Shown here piece after piece: positions 8,227-16,472 of a stretch of 64,000 bases of DNA. The translations under genes were made by a program, and so were the position numbers. Below the pieces are notes generated by a model, which was given only the letters and a program-made list of their open reading frames with translations, did not search any database and was not told where the DNA came from. Source of the DNA: Bacillus pseudomycoides (lineage in GTDB: Bacteria; Bacillota; Bacilli; Bacillales; Bacillaceae_G); assembly GCF_022811845.1 (NCBI RefSeq), contig NZ_CP064266.1, forward strand, positions 1,798,001 through 1,862,000, in the 5' to 3' direction. Each line of letters begins with the position of its first letter. Positions within the stretch are counted from its first letter, which is position 1.

Positions 8227-9603
8227 ATGAGTAATAAAATGACGCCACCAGTTGAAAAGAACGAGTTTATAGATGTAGTATTTGAAGATTTAACACATGA
8301 TGGTGCCGGTGTTGCGAAAGTGAAAGGATATCCTATTTTCGTAAAAAACGGATTACCAGGTGAAGAAGCACAAATTAAAATTATTAAAGTAAAGAAGAAC
8401 TTCGCATTTGGTCGTTTAATGAAGCTTCATACAGAAAGTCCATATCGTAAAGATGCAGAATGCCCAGTTTACAACCAATGCGGCGGTTGTCAGCTTCAGC
8501 ACTTAACATATGAAGGACAACTAAAGGCGAAAGAAAAACAAGTGCGTGACGTAATACAGCGCATCGGTGGACTGCACGACGTACCAGTTCATCCTGTTCT
8601 TGGTATGGAAAATCCGTGGGTTTATCGAAACAAAGCACAAGTACCGATTGGAGAACGTGAAGGTGGACTTGTAGCGGGTTTTTATCGTCAAGGAACGCAT
8701 GACATCATTAATATGGAAACATGCTTAATTCAAGCAGAAGAAAATGATGCATTAATTCAAGAAGTAAAACGTATTTGTGAAAAACACGGGATCACGGCTT
8801 ACAATGAAGAACGTCATAAAGGAACGCTTCGCCACATGATGGCCCGTTACGGACAAGTAACAGGGGAAATTATGCTTGTCTTCATCACGCGTACGACAGA
8901 ACTTCCAAACAAAAAGGCGATCATCGAAGAAATCACAGCGAAGTTCCCAAATGTAAAATCAATCGTACAAAATGTAAACACGAAACGTACAAACGTAATT
9001 TTCGGAGACACAACAACAGTTCTATATGGATCAGAATATATTTATGACTTTATCGGTGACATCAAATTTGCCATCTCAGCACGTTCGTTCTATCAAGTAA
9101 ACCCAGAACAAACGAAAGTGCTATATGATAAAGCGTTAGAATACGCAAAGTTAGATGGAAACGAAACAGTAATCGACGCATACTGCGGAATCGGATCAAT
9201 TTCCCTATTCTTAGCGCAAAAAGCGAAAAAAGTATACGGCGTTGAAATCGTTCCAGAAGCAATCGAAGACGCAAACCGAAACGCTGCACTAAACAACATA
9301 ACAAACGCTGAATTTGCAGTAGGAGAAGCAGAAGTAGTTATTCCGAACTGGTACAAAGAAGGCGTAATTGCTGATACAATCGTTGTCGACCCACCGCGTA
9401 AAGGCTGTGATGAAGCATTACTAAATACAATCATTGATATGAAGCCAAAGCGTGTTGTATATGTATCATGTAACCCGGCGACACTAGCACGTGATTTGAA
9501 AGTGCTTGAAGAAGGTGGGTATAAGACGCAGGAGGTTCAGCCTGTTGATATGTTCCCGCATACTACGCATTGTGAAGCGGTCGCGTGGTTGGAGTTGGTA
9601 TAA
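8227..9603 (+). CDS. rlmCD: 23S rRNA (uracil-C5)-methyltransferase
   Basis: Transfers a methyl group from S-adenosylmethionine to C5 of uracils in 23S rRNA; in Gram-positives one enzyme of this type serves U747 and U1939. Its 458 residues comprise an N-terminal TRAM domain (about 8-65), a 4Fe-4S cysteine cluster (CPVYNQCGGC near 80 plus a later Cys) and a Rossmann methyltransferase domain with DAYCGIGSISLF, VDPPRKGCD and the catalytic Cys in VSCNPATLARD. The start is ATG 8227, with AGAGAGG 6 bases upstream; the frame also has an ATG at 8206 without a site. It is a single gene with its own terminator. Confidence 0.93.
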   Translation: MSNKMTPPVEKNEFIDVVFEDLTHDGAGVAKVKGYPIFVKNGLPGEEAQIKIIKVKKNFAFGRLMKLHTESPYRKDAECPVYNQCGGCQLQHLTYEGQLKAKEKQVRDVIQRIGGLHDVPVHPVLGMENPWVYRNKAQVPIGEREGGLVAGFYRQGTHDIINMETCLIQAEENDALIQEVKRICEKHGITAYNEERHKGTLRHMMARYGQVTGEIMLVFITRTTELPNKKAIIEEITAKFPNVKSIVQNVNTKRTNVIFGDTTTVLYGSEYIYDFIGDIKFAISARSFYQVNPEQTKVLYDKALEYAKLDGNETVIDAYCGIGSISLFLAQKAKKVYGVEIVPEAIEDANRNAALNNITNAEFAVGEAEVVIPNWYKEGVIADTIVVDPPRKGCDEALLNTIIDMKPKRVVYVSCNPATLARDLKVLEEGGYKTQEVQPVDMFPHTTHCEAVAWLELV

Positions 9604-9605
9604 TA

Positions 9606-9650
9606 GAAAAGCAGTTGATATAGAAAAAATCTATACCATCTGCTTTTTTG
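9606..9650 (+). terminator. Terminator after rlmCD
   Basis: AAAAGCAGTTGATATAGA / TCTATACCATCTGCTTTTTT forms a hairpin with a T-run. Confidence 0.8.
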
Positions 9651-9864
9651 TTTATAAAAATACCATTCAGGACCGATTTTAGTTAAAATAAACATTGCCG
9701 ATTTTTACAATAGTTTTTCACAAATTATAAATGTCCAAATGTACTTGTGTTTGATAATAAGTTATTAAGCATGATATAAGTGTAAAAGAAGTGGAACATT
9801 TGGCTTTATATTTTTTGACCGAGAGTTTGAAGTTGTATCCATAGTGAGAGGATTTGAGTTTGAA

Positions 9865-10842
9865 ATGATAGATAATTTTTGGCGTGATTTACCACGACCA
9901 TTTTTTGTACTTGCACCAATGGAAGATGTGACAGATGTTGTTTTTCGTCACGTAGTAAGTGAAGCCGGTCGACCGGATGTATTTTTCACAGAGTTTACAA
10001 ACTCGGATAGCTATTGTCATCCAGAGGGTATGAAAAGTGTGCGTGGCCGTTTGATTTTTACAGAAGATGAACAGCCAATGGTGGCACATATTTGGGGGGA
10101 TAATCCCGAATATTTCCGTCAAATGAGTATTGGCATGGCAGAGCTAGGATTTAAAGGCATCGATATTAATATGGGCTGCCCTGTACCGAATGTGGCATCG
10201 AGAGGGAAAGGTAGTGGCCTTATTCTGCGTCCAAACGTTGCGGCAGAACTTATTCAAGCAGCAAAAGCGGGCGGATTGCCTGTAAGCGTAAAAACACGAC
10301 TTGGCTTTAAGGAGTTAAATGAGTGGGAGGAGTGGTTAACGCATATTTTCAAACAGGATATTGCCAACCTTTCTATTCATTTACGTACAAGAGAAGAAAT
10401 GAGCCAAGTAGATGCGCATTGGGAGCTAATTCCGGAAATCAAAAAATTACGTGACCGTATCGCACCAAATACGCTACTAACAATCAATGGAGACATTCCT
10501 GACCGTCAAACTGGGCTACAGCTTGCTGAAAAATATGGTATTGATGGCGTTATGATCGGGCGAGGTATTTTTAAAAATCCTTTTGCTTTTGAAAAAGAAC
10601 CAAAAGAGCATAGCAGTAAAGAACACCTTGATCTTTTAAGACTGCAGCTTGATCTTCAAGATCAATATGCGGAAGTACTGCCACGTTCAATCACGGGGCT
10701 TCATCGTTTTTTCAAAATTTATGTCAAAGGATTCCATGGAGCTGCTGAATTAAGAAATCAATTGATGAACACGAAATCAACAGATGAAGTGCGTGCATTG
10801 CTTGATAACTTTGAAAAAGACGGGGACAGTGAAATGGTGTAA
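9865..10842 (+). CDS. tRNA-dihydrouridine synthase family protein
   Basis: An FMN-dependent TIM-barrel enzyme that reduces uridine to dihydrouridine in tRNA. Family marks include LAPMEDVTD at the N-terminus, INMGCPVPNVASRGKGSG with the catalytic Cys, VKTRLGF, TINGDI and GVMIGRGIFKNP near the phosphate-binding end. I prefer ATG 9865 (protein begins MIDNFWRDLP). A GTG at 9844 is in frame but has no ribosome site, and the site at 9865 is itself weak, so the start is uncertain. About 325 residues. It is transcribed alone. Confidence 0.85.
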   Translation: MIDNFWRDLPRPFFVLAPMEDVTDVVFRHVVSEAGRPDVFFTEFTNSDSYCHPEGMKSVRGRLIFTEDEQPMVAHIWGDNPEYFRQMSIGMAELGFKGIDINMGCPVPNVASRGKGSGLILRPNVAAELIQAAKAGGLPVSVKTRLGFKELNEWEEWLTHIFKQDIANLSIHLRTREEMSQVDAHWELIPEIKKLRDRIAPNTLLTINGDIPDRQTGLQLAEKYGIDGVMIGRGIFKNPFAFEKEPKEHSSKEHLDLLRLQLDLQDQYAEVLPRSITGLHRFFKIYVKGFHGAAELRNQLMNTKSTDEVRALLDNFEKDGDSEMV

Positions 10843-11004
10843 CTCTCAAAAAGTTAGAGGAAAAATGAATTACATCAACTCATGTGTACTTATTTTATTC
10901 AGTTTCAAGTTCCTTTGTAGCCGGCAACTTTTGTTTTGATAAAGTCTGTTTTCTGAAAGAAAAAGGTCTTAAGAATGTAATAAACCCACCAGCAACCTTG
11001 TGTT

Positions 11005-11038
11005 GCCACATACACTCTGTACATGTGGAGTGTGTGGC
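11005..11038 (+). repeat. Stem-loop repeat, copy 1
   Basis: GCCACATACACTC pairs with GAGTGTGTGGC around a 10-base loop. A related stem with base changes on the 5' arm and the same 3' arm is at 13070-13103. Confidence 0.6.
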
Positions 11039-11166
11039 GTGGCTTAATTTAAAAGAAGGCAAATAACAGCGCGGAGTATCGCAAGAGCGTAGTTATACAA
11101 TCCAGATATTGTCACTGAAGGAGCAGCGGGAAAGCCGTCTTTCGCAAGATAAATTCGGAGCAGGAA

Positions 11167-11210
11167 AAGGGCAGTGTTTTTGAGAAATCAAAGCACTGCT
11201 TTTTCTTTTA
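11167..11210 (+). terminator. Hairpin terminator
   Basis: GCAGTGTTTTTGAGA / AAATCAAAGCACTGC is followed by TTTTTCTTTT. It may end a short RNA starting in the structured region upstream, or late read-through from the dihydrouridine synthase gene. Confidence 0.6.
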
Positions 11211-11468
11211 GTCAACGCTGCGGTGGAAAGAGCCGTATAAGCGTATCTGAGGGTTTGTTGTAGTATAAACCTTGACAAGTATTAATTCGGGGGTAAGACT
11301 ATAAAACATGTCTTTAAAGTGTTAAAGTATTAATTTAGCGGGCATTAGTTTAAAAGTGCTAAGGGATACAATCTTAAGGACGATTCTGTTTAACATGATA
11401 ATGTAGAGCATGTTAGAGGATAGAATTTGACTGCTGGATAAATAATCAACATTTTAGGAGGACTAACA

Positions 11469-12002
11469 ATGGGTATGAGCAATAATGATATATTAAAGAG
11501 AGTAAGATATGCTATGGATATAAAAGATACAGATATGGTGGAGATATTTAAACTTGGTGGCATTGAAGTAACGAAAGAAGAAGTAGTTGAGATGCTTACA
11601 AAATTAAAGAAAAGTCCCCAGAATGAAGCTGACAATGATGGTGATGTAGTTGAAAGTGATTACGTACTAACATGCGATAATATTATGTTAGAGTCATTTT
11701 TGAATGGCTTTATTACTTTTAAAAGAGGAAAACAAGATCCAAAACCGGGGCAACCGGAGGAACAAGCGATGCCTTTACAAAGTAATGAAAGTGCCAATAA
11801 CCTTCTTCTAAAGAAAATGAAAATAGCATTATCATTAACGAGTGAGGATGTGCTTGATATATTAGACGGAGTAGGGGTTAAGGTAACAAAAGGAGAATTA
11901 GGCGCTCTATTAAGAAAAAAAGGCCATAAGAATTACAAAGAGTGCGGTGACAGATACGCAAGAAATTTCTTAAAGGGATTAGCTGTAAAATATAGGGGAT
12001 AA
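11469..12002 (+). CDS. DUF1456 (YehS-type) protein
   Basis: A 177-residue protein of the DUF1456/YehS family, function unknown. It has two copies of the same small domain: SNNDILKRVRYAMDIKDTDM at the N-terminus and NLLLKKMKIALSLTSEDV in the second half. Each copy is followed by a GI/VEVT-KE-type and L-RKKGHKNY-type segment, and the first ends in FLNGFITFKRG. The start is ATG 11469, 7-8 bases after AGGAGG. It is a single gene with a perfect terminator downstream. Confidence 0.85.
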   Translation: MGMSNNDILKRVRYAMDIKDTDMVEIFKLGGIEVTKEEVVEMLTKLKKSPQNEADNDGDVVESDYVLTCDNIMLESFLNGFITFKRGKQDPKPGQPEEQAMPLQSNESANNLLLKKMKIALSLTSEDVLDILDGVGVKVTKGELGALLRKKGHKNYKECGDRYARNFLKGLAVKYRG

Positions 12003-12028
12003 GGGATCACCAATTAATTCTTTAATAT

Positions 12029-12074
12029 AAATTTCTCCTACATCTTTTACACATAAATGATGTAGGAGAAATTT
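12029..12074 (+). terminator. Terminator after yehS-type gene
   Basis: AAATTTCTCCTACATC pairs perfectly with GATGTAGGAGAAATTT. Confidence 0.85.
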
Positions 12075-12270
12075 ATCCCAAAGCAACAGGCGTTGTAGCT
12101 AATTAGCATTGCATGTATTTGCATGGTAAGTGCACATGTGTATTCATGTTAAAAAAAGTAAACGATACAATAGATGGAGTAGGAGATTTGTATCATACTC
12201 TTATTTTTTTAATCATTTGTAGTATAATGCATTATGAAAAATAACATGAATGAATACTCTAGGTGATGAA

Positions 12271-12978
12271 ATGATACATACATATTCAGGTGAGACAATT
12301 AATTTTCATATAAATTACAAGAAGAAAAAATCCGTACGTATTTATATAGATTCTTACGGAAATGTTGAAGTGCAGGCTCCTAAGGGAACGCCTGTTGAAT
12401 ACGTAATCCAATTGCTAGAGGAGAAGTGGGATTGGATTCAGAAAACACGCAAGGAAATGAAGGAGCGAGTGCTTGGGCCACAGGAGAAAGCTTATAATCA
12501 AGGCGAGAGCTTTCTATATTTAGGGAATACATATCCGATACAGATTTCTCAAGACGCAAGTATTGGGCAAGACAGTGCAGTGTTTGAAGGGGATAAGCTA
12601 CAAATATATGTGAAAGAGCTTGAGGATGAGAAAATAAAACAGGCTTTGAAACGATTTTATTATCAGCAGTGTAAAGCGTTAGTAGAGAAGAGTATAAAAT
12701 CCTATCAAAGTAACTTTAAGACAAAGCCGCGTTCAATCCATATTTCAGATAGTAACCGTACTTGGGGAACCTGTGATTCAAAACAACAGTTAACATTTAA
12801 TTGGAAGCTAGCAATGGCACCGCCGAGGGTGATCGACTATGTAGTCGTTCACGAAATGTGCCATATGGTCCATCTAAATCATGATCGATCCTTTTGGCGC
12901 CTTGTTGGGAAAATAATGCCTGATTATAAGGAACTGGAAAACTGGTTAGCATTATCAAGTTGGAAAATGACTGTTTAG
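12271..12978 (+). CDS. YgjP-like metallopeptidase domain protein
   Basis: A 235-residue protein of the YgjP/SprT-like (DUF45) metal-dependent hydrolase group. The zinc-binding motif HEMCHMVHLNH (HExxH plus a third His) is near residue 195, followed by SFWRLVGKIMPDY and ENWL. The mid-protein segment DSNRTWGTCDSKQQL is the usual family signature. I chose ATG 12271 because AGGTGATG lies just before it; the in-frame ATG at 12250 has no site. It is a single gene. The substrate is unknown for the family. Confidence 0.85.
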   Translation: MIHTYSGETINFHINYKKKKSVRIYIDSYGNVEVQAPKGTPVEYVIQLLEEKWDWIQKTRKEMKERVLGPQEKAYNQGESFLYLGNTYPIQISQDASIGQDSAVFEGDKLQIYVKELEDEKIKQALKRFYYQQCKALVEKSIKSYQSNFKTKPRSIHISDSNRTWGTCDSKQQLTFNWKLAMAPPRVIDYVVVHEMCHMVHLNHDRSFWRLVGKIMPDYKELENWLALSSWKMTV

Positions 12979-13069
12979 TAGTGATATCGTTGGAGTGATT
13001 ACTATTGCACTACAGTTTTAGTTTATAATTGCTTCTTCTCTTATAACTGAACTCACAAACATCCCATTT

Positions 13070-13103
13070 GCCGTATACACTTTGGACATGTGGAGTGTGT
13101 GGC
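13070..13103 (+). repeat. Stem-loop repeat, copy 2
   Basis: GCCGTATACACT pairs with AGTGTGTGGC. Compared with copy 1 (11005-11038) the 5' arm differs but still pairs. An outer stem CTCACAA / TTGTGAG (13051-13110) extends it. Confidence 0.6.
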
Positions 13104-13140
13104 TTGTGAGAGAAGGTTAATGATAGGTGTAGTAGTGTGA

Positions 13141-13181
13141 GTAATCCTCCTTATTGTAGTAGCGATAGGGGGGATTTTTAT
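13141..13181 (+). terminator. Terminator-like hairpin
   Basis: AATCCTCC...GGGGGATT is followed by TTTTATTT, just downstream of stem-loop copy 2. Confidence 0.55.
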
Positions 13182-13575
13182 TTAGGATTACTTATGGTGA
13201 GAAGTATCACAAGTGATAGTAAAGCGTAAAATAGAATTAATTATCGAAATGAGTAAACTGTATCAACTAAGAAGTTGATATACTTAAATTTATTTGATAA
13301 ATAGTATAATTTGTCTGTAACTACTCAGCTATATAAAACACAAAATATAGAACAGGTTACGAAAAGAATGTATGAATATAGATTTTTCGGACAGGTTCCA
13401 TTGCGAATTAGTAATAAAATCTTTTCTATGACTCTGCTAATAAGATTGGAGATCCGATATATATTGTAAAATAATTGCGCTTTTACAATATATAGTGGTT
13501 GGGTGGCCGCGTTTGTCTAGAAATAAATACTTAAAAGGGTAAAGAAGGGACGTTTTAATAATAAAAATTGAAGTT

Positions 13576-13870
13576 AGTATAGTCAGGACACAACTTAGTT
13601 AAGCCTCTACAATGGATTCCAAAGAGAGAGTGACCATATGACAACGCTTGTTTTGAGTTATTTCATACTATTTTAAAGAAAGAAGAAGTATATCTTACAC
13701 AATATGTCACATTTGAACAAGCAAACTTAGCGCTATTTCAATATATTGAGGGATGCTATAACTGCAAGAGGATTCATAATAGCATTGGTTATAAAACTCT
13801 TCAAGCAATAGAAGGTTTGGCTAAAAAGGTAGCTTAGATTTAATTTTTTTTGTGTCCAAAATATTGACTC
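13576..13870 (+). mobile_element. IS3-family insertion sequence remnant
   Basis: The right end (TGTCCAAAATATTGACTCCA at 13851-13870) follows the transposase stop. A partly matching, inverted left end (GTCAGGACACAA, 13581-13592) lies only 290 bp upstream. Between them is just the C-terminal part of an IS3 OrfB transposase, so the element seems to have lost most of its body. The element family is read from the transposase; the left boundary is uncertain. Confidence 0.6.
13610..13837 (+). pseudogene. IS3-family transposase OrfB, C-terminal fragment
   Basis: The reading frame 13634-13837 gives PYDNACFELFHTILKKEEVY and, further on, YNCKRIHNSIGYKT, the classic end of IS3-family transposases (usual form YDNAxxESFFxTLKxE and YNxxRxHxxLGYxTP). 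The catalytic Glu is visible as FELFH (usual ESFF). An in-frame TGA at 13631-13633 interrupts it, and the upstream part (PKRE before the stop) quickly loses similarity. Only about 70 of some 280 residues remain, with no start codon, so it is dead. Confidence 0.8.
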
Positions 13871-13903
13871 CAATTCACTATTTTTTAACTCGTAGGTAAT
13901 TAA

Positions 13904-13943
13904 TAAACGCAGAAAGTGTTTGAATAACACGTTTCTGCGTTTT
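13904..13943. terminator. Strong symmetric hairpin
   Basis: AAACGCAGAAA-GTGTT / AACAC-GTTTCTGCGTTTT, with A/T runs on both sides, so it could stop transcripts from either direction. It lies just past the stop of the fragment at 13973-14140 (minus strand). Confidence 0.7.
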
Positions 13944-13972
13944 GGATTTTTGAGGGATACATTTTTTAAATA

Positions 13973-14140
13973 TTATTGTGATTTCTTATCAAAAAACAAG
14001 TTTAAATCCGTTTTGTCTGTATCTTCTGCTAAAGCGTCATGTATACTATTGTTTAATAATTGCATTTTTTGTTTTTCAAAAAATGGGACAATTATCAAAT
14101 AAGGTGTTCCTGATTTTTCAATTTCTAATATTTTTGTGAA
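13973..14140 (-). pseudogene. C-terminal fragment of an unknown gene
   Basis: A minus-strand frame of 55 codons, ending TAA at 13973-13975, reads like real protein: KILEIEKSGTPYLIIVPFFE and, further on, HDALAEDTDKTDLNLFFDKK. It is closed upstream by a stop at 14141-14143 and has no ribosome site. A strong terminator hairpin lies just downstream, as for a real gene end. I do not recognise the family; it appears to be the tail of a gene whose front was replaced by the inverted repeat at 14147-14199. Confidence 0.4.
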
Positions 14141-14146
14141 TTATTT

Positions 14147-14199
14147 CATATGTGTAGTTGGATGGTTTGTGTAACAATACCACTTCAACTACACATATG
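14147..14199. repeat. Perfect 14-bp inverted repeat
   Basis: CATATGTGTAGTTG at 14147-14160 and its exact reverse complement at 14186-14199 are separated by 25 bases. This is too long to be chance, and no T-run follows. It may be a small mobile hairpin or a deleted element's ends. Confidence 0.6.
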
Positions 14200-14410
14200 C
14201 CAACAACTGGAGCTTTAGTGAAAGGTGTTAGTCAGAGTTATAAACACAAAAAGCCCTGCTTATATTCAAGCGTTTTTGTATAAAACTATATAATTAAAAC
14301 TATATATTTTATACAATCATTTATATTAACTGTCATTTTATAGGGTACAGTTCAAGTAAGAGTTCGCTTTTCTTTTAGCTAGAATAAAAAAATTACTAAC
14401 AACTACTATC

Positions 14411-15106
14411 TTACTTCCCAAGTCGAACAAAATATTCCCCATCATGATGCTCTATCTCATAACCACGATAACCTTCTATTAGAAGTTTCTGTTGCCTAGA
14501 TGTATCACTCATCGGAACACTCTTAACAGTCGTCAAAACTTTCTCCTCATTCCCACGTAGTTCCTTCACAAAAACATATCGCATACTCCCGCCATACTTC
14601 TCCTTCAGCGCAGCAATTTCCATCCCTTGCGCAAACTTATCTTTTAAACTAGGAATGTTAAACGGCGCAACGGTACAACAAACATAATCAAACTTGCTAT
14701 CCGTTTGCTGTAACTCTTCCATAACCACTGCCGCTAATATTTTCTGCATTCCATTCCCACGGCACTTTGGATGAACATTTGAGATTTCTTGATAGATAAC
14801 GCGGTGTAGTTCGCTTTCTGGTAGGCCAATATCAAGCCCTAAATGTTCCTCATCGATAGGGGGGACTAATAGGGCACGAAATGCGATGAGTTCATTTTCT
14901 ATAAAGGCACCGACCATCATGCCATTACCCTCTAGTATGTATTGAAATTCTTCAAGCGAGAGAGGCTGTAAGCTACTTTTATTTTCTAATGCCTTGATGA
15001 TAACGTCCTGCAAAGATAAGATTTGTTCGATGTGATCTAGAGACAATTTTGTAACTTGAAATCTTTGCTCATTTTGTTTCAATGTTCCTTCATAAAGAAT
15101 GTTCAT
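14411..15106 (-). CDS. GNAT-family acyltransferase (probable amino acid N-succinyltransferase)
   Basis: A 231-residue protein with a GNAT fold. The N-terminal strand-helix is near residues 15-60, and the acyl-CoA pocket region HPKCRGNGMQKILAAVVMEE near 113-132 matches the R/Q-x-x-G-x-G/A motif. GGAGGATTTACAAT precedes the ATG. It lies 15 bp downstream of the racemase on the same strand, so they are co-transcribed. In characterised Bacillus/Geobacillus operons the GNAT partner succinylates D-amino acids before racemisation, and I infer the same here. The C-terminal 40 residues extend beyond the core fold. Confidence 0.75.
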   Translation of the reverse strand: MNILYEGTLKQNEQRFQVTKLSLDHIEQILSLQDVIIKALENKSSLQPLSLEEFQYILEGNGMMVGAFIENELIAFRALLVPPIDEEHLGLDIGLPESELHRVIYQEISNVHPKCRGNGMQKILAAVVMEELQQTDSKFDYVCCTVAPFNIPSLKDKFAQGMEIAALKEKYGGSMRYVFVKELRGNEEKVLTTVKSVPMSDTSRQQKLLIEGYRGYEIEHHDGEYFVRLGK

Positions 15107-15121
15107 ATTGTAAATCCTCCT

Positions 15122-16231
15122 TTAGCGCACTACATCTTGAAAGACAGTTAGTTCACGTAATGTCTCCTCATTAATCTCAACGCCTAATCCTGGTTTTTCG
15201 TTTAGACGAATAAACGGTATGTCGTAAGATAAATCTCCAATATCTTTCGTGAATTTTAGCGGTCCTGTTAGTTCAACACTTGTAATGATTTTTTTGGAAA
15301 AGGCAACATGGAATCCTGCTGAAGAAGCAACAGATGATTCCACCATGGAGCCAACTTGGCATTCAATTCCAGCCATTTCTGCCTGATGAGCCAGTTTGAC
15401 AGCAGGATATATACCGCCGCATTTCATTAGTTTGATGTTTACTTTATCAGCTGCTTGCAGCCTAATAATTTGACGCATTTCACGTGAACTTTTTAATCCC
15501 TCGTCAATCATAAGTGGTAGGTCAGTTTTAGAGCGAATGTAAGCCATCGCATCAATATCGTCAGCTATAACAGGTTGTTCAATCCAATCAATGTTCAAAT
15601 GTCCAAGTGAGCGCAATGCCGTTAATGTATTCGCACTGTTTTTCCAACCTTGGTTGACGTCAACACGAATTGCGATATCATTTCCTACTCGCTCACGTAC
15701 AGCTTCAATTCTCTCCACATCTTGTTTGACATCTGTTCCGACTTTCATTTTAAAAGATTGATAGCCTTTGTTCATCATAGAAGCAGCTTCTTCTGCCATA
15801 TCTTCTGGAGAAGCGATGCTCAAAACATGAGTGATCGGAAACTCTTCATGATAACGACCACCGATTAATTGATATACAGGTTGTCCAAGTTTTTTCCCCA
15901 TTACATCAAAACAAGCGATATCAATCGCAGCTTTTGCGGTAGGAACTCCGTAAATGGTTTGGTTCATGATTTCATGTACCTTCTCAATATTCATTGGATT
16001 CACACCGATTAAGGCAGGAGATAACGTATGTTTTAAAACATGGAAAGTACTTTCCCACGTTTCACCTGTAACATGATCATCAGCTACACCTTCACCGAAA
16101 CCGATGATTCCTTCATCTGTTTCGATTTTTACAATAATAGAAGGCATATCAGGATAAGTGCCATAGCTAATAATAAATGGATCTCGAAGGGGGAAACGAA
16201 TTGCGTAAAGATGGATCGCTGTAATTTTCAT
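15122..16231 (-). CDS. N-succinyl amino acid racemase (enolase superfamily)
   Basis: Racemises N-succinyl amino acids. It closely resembles the B. cereus enzyme described as acting on N-succinyl-Arg/Lys. The N-terminal capping domain is about residues 1-120, followed by the TIM barrel. Catalytic Lys residues are seen in SFKMKVG (KxK) and NIKLMKCGG, and metal ligands in RVDVNQGW, DWIEQP and MIDEG. The start is ATG 16231 (protein begins MKITAIHLYA, 369 residues) by family length. A GTG at 16243 sits only one base after the AAGGA site, and the ATG is about 13 bases from it, so spacing alone does not settle this. It is divergent from the M20 deacylase at 16473. The alternative call is L-Ala-D/L-Glu epimerase, less likely given the GNAT and M20 neighbours. 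Confidence 0.85.
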   Translation of the reverse strand: MKITAIHLYAIRFPLRDPFIISYGTYPDMPSIIVKIETDEGIIGFGEGVADDHVTGETWESTFHVLKHTLSPALIGVNPMNIEKVHEIMNQTIYGVPTAKAAIDIACFDVMGKKLGQPVYQLIGGRYHEEFPITHVLSIASPEDMAEEAASMMNKGYQSFKMKVGTDVKQDVERIEAVRERVGNDIAIRVDVNQGWKNSANTLTALRSLGHLNIDWIEQPVIADDIDAMAYIRSKTDLPLMIDEGLKSSREMRQIIRLQAADKVNIKLMKCGGIYPAVKLAHQAEMAGIECQVGSMVESSVASSAGFHVAFSKKIITSVELTGPLKFTKDIGDLSYDIPFIRLNEKPGLGVEINEETLRELTVFQDVVR

Positions 16232-16381
16232 TGTATAATCCACGTCCTTTGTATCATATATTTAGAGTTACACATATTCATAAGGAGTTTAGACGAATGA
16301 TGAGTAATTTTTAAAAAGAATTTTCAGAATTTTAATCTTAATTACCTTATTATATTTCAAAAGAAATGAAGGGACAATCTC

Positions 16382-16410
16382 TTGACATTCGAGCGAATAT
16401 TCAATATGTT
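16382..16410 (+). promoter_or_regulatory. Predicted sigma-A promoter for the M20 gene
   Basis: TTGACA at 16382-16387, a 17-base spacer and TATGTT at 16405-16410, in the divergent racemase-deacylase gap and about 60 bp before the M20 start. Confidence 0.5.
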
Positions 16411-16472
16411 TTTCGAAATAGGAATTTTTATAAACGAAAAACTGCTTCGAATTTAGGAAGGAGACTGGAAAG

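Larger units (their letters stand above)
10843..11468. other. 625-bp intergenic region with hairpins
   Basis: It contains a stem-loop repeat (11005-11038), a T-run terminator hairpin (GCAGTG...CACTGC, 11167-11210), and GC-richer, structured-looking sequence between 11060 and 11165 and around 11215-11250 that I cannot assign. Near 11440-11460 it becomes the leader of the next gene. The short open frames here lack ribosome sites. Confidence 0.5.
12979..13604. other. 625-bp degenerate intergenic region
   Basis: It holds a long imperfect hairpin (13046-13120) containing copy 2 of the stem-loop repeat, a terminator-like hairpin (AATCCTCC / GGGGGATTTTT, 13141-13181), an inverted repeat CGCTTTTACAATATATAG / TATATATTGTAAAATAATTGCG-type near 13455-13495, and no open frame with a ribosome site. 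It looks like decayed accessory DNA leading into the IS3 remnant. Confidence 0.5.

Noticed and set aside
9062..9434. Two long antisense frames within rlmCD
   Set aside because: They lie entirely inside a strongly conserved gene on the other strand and show no ribosome site or family motif.
10884..11066. 60-codon open frame after the dihydrouridine synthase gene
   Set aside because: It covers the stem-loop repeat, has no ribosome site and its composition does not look like protein.
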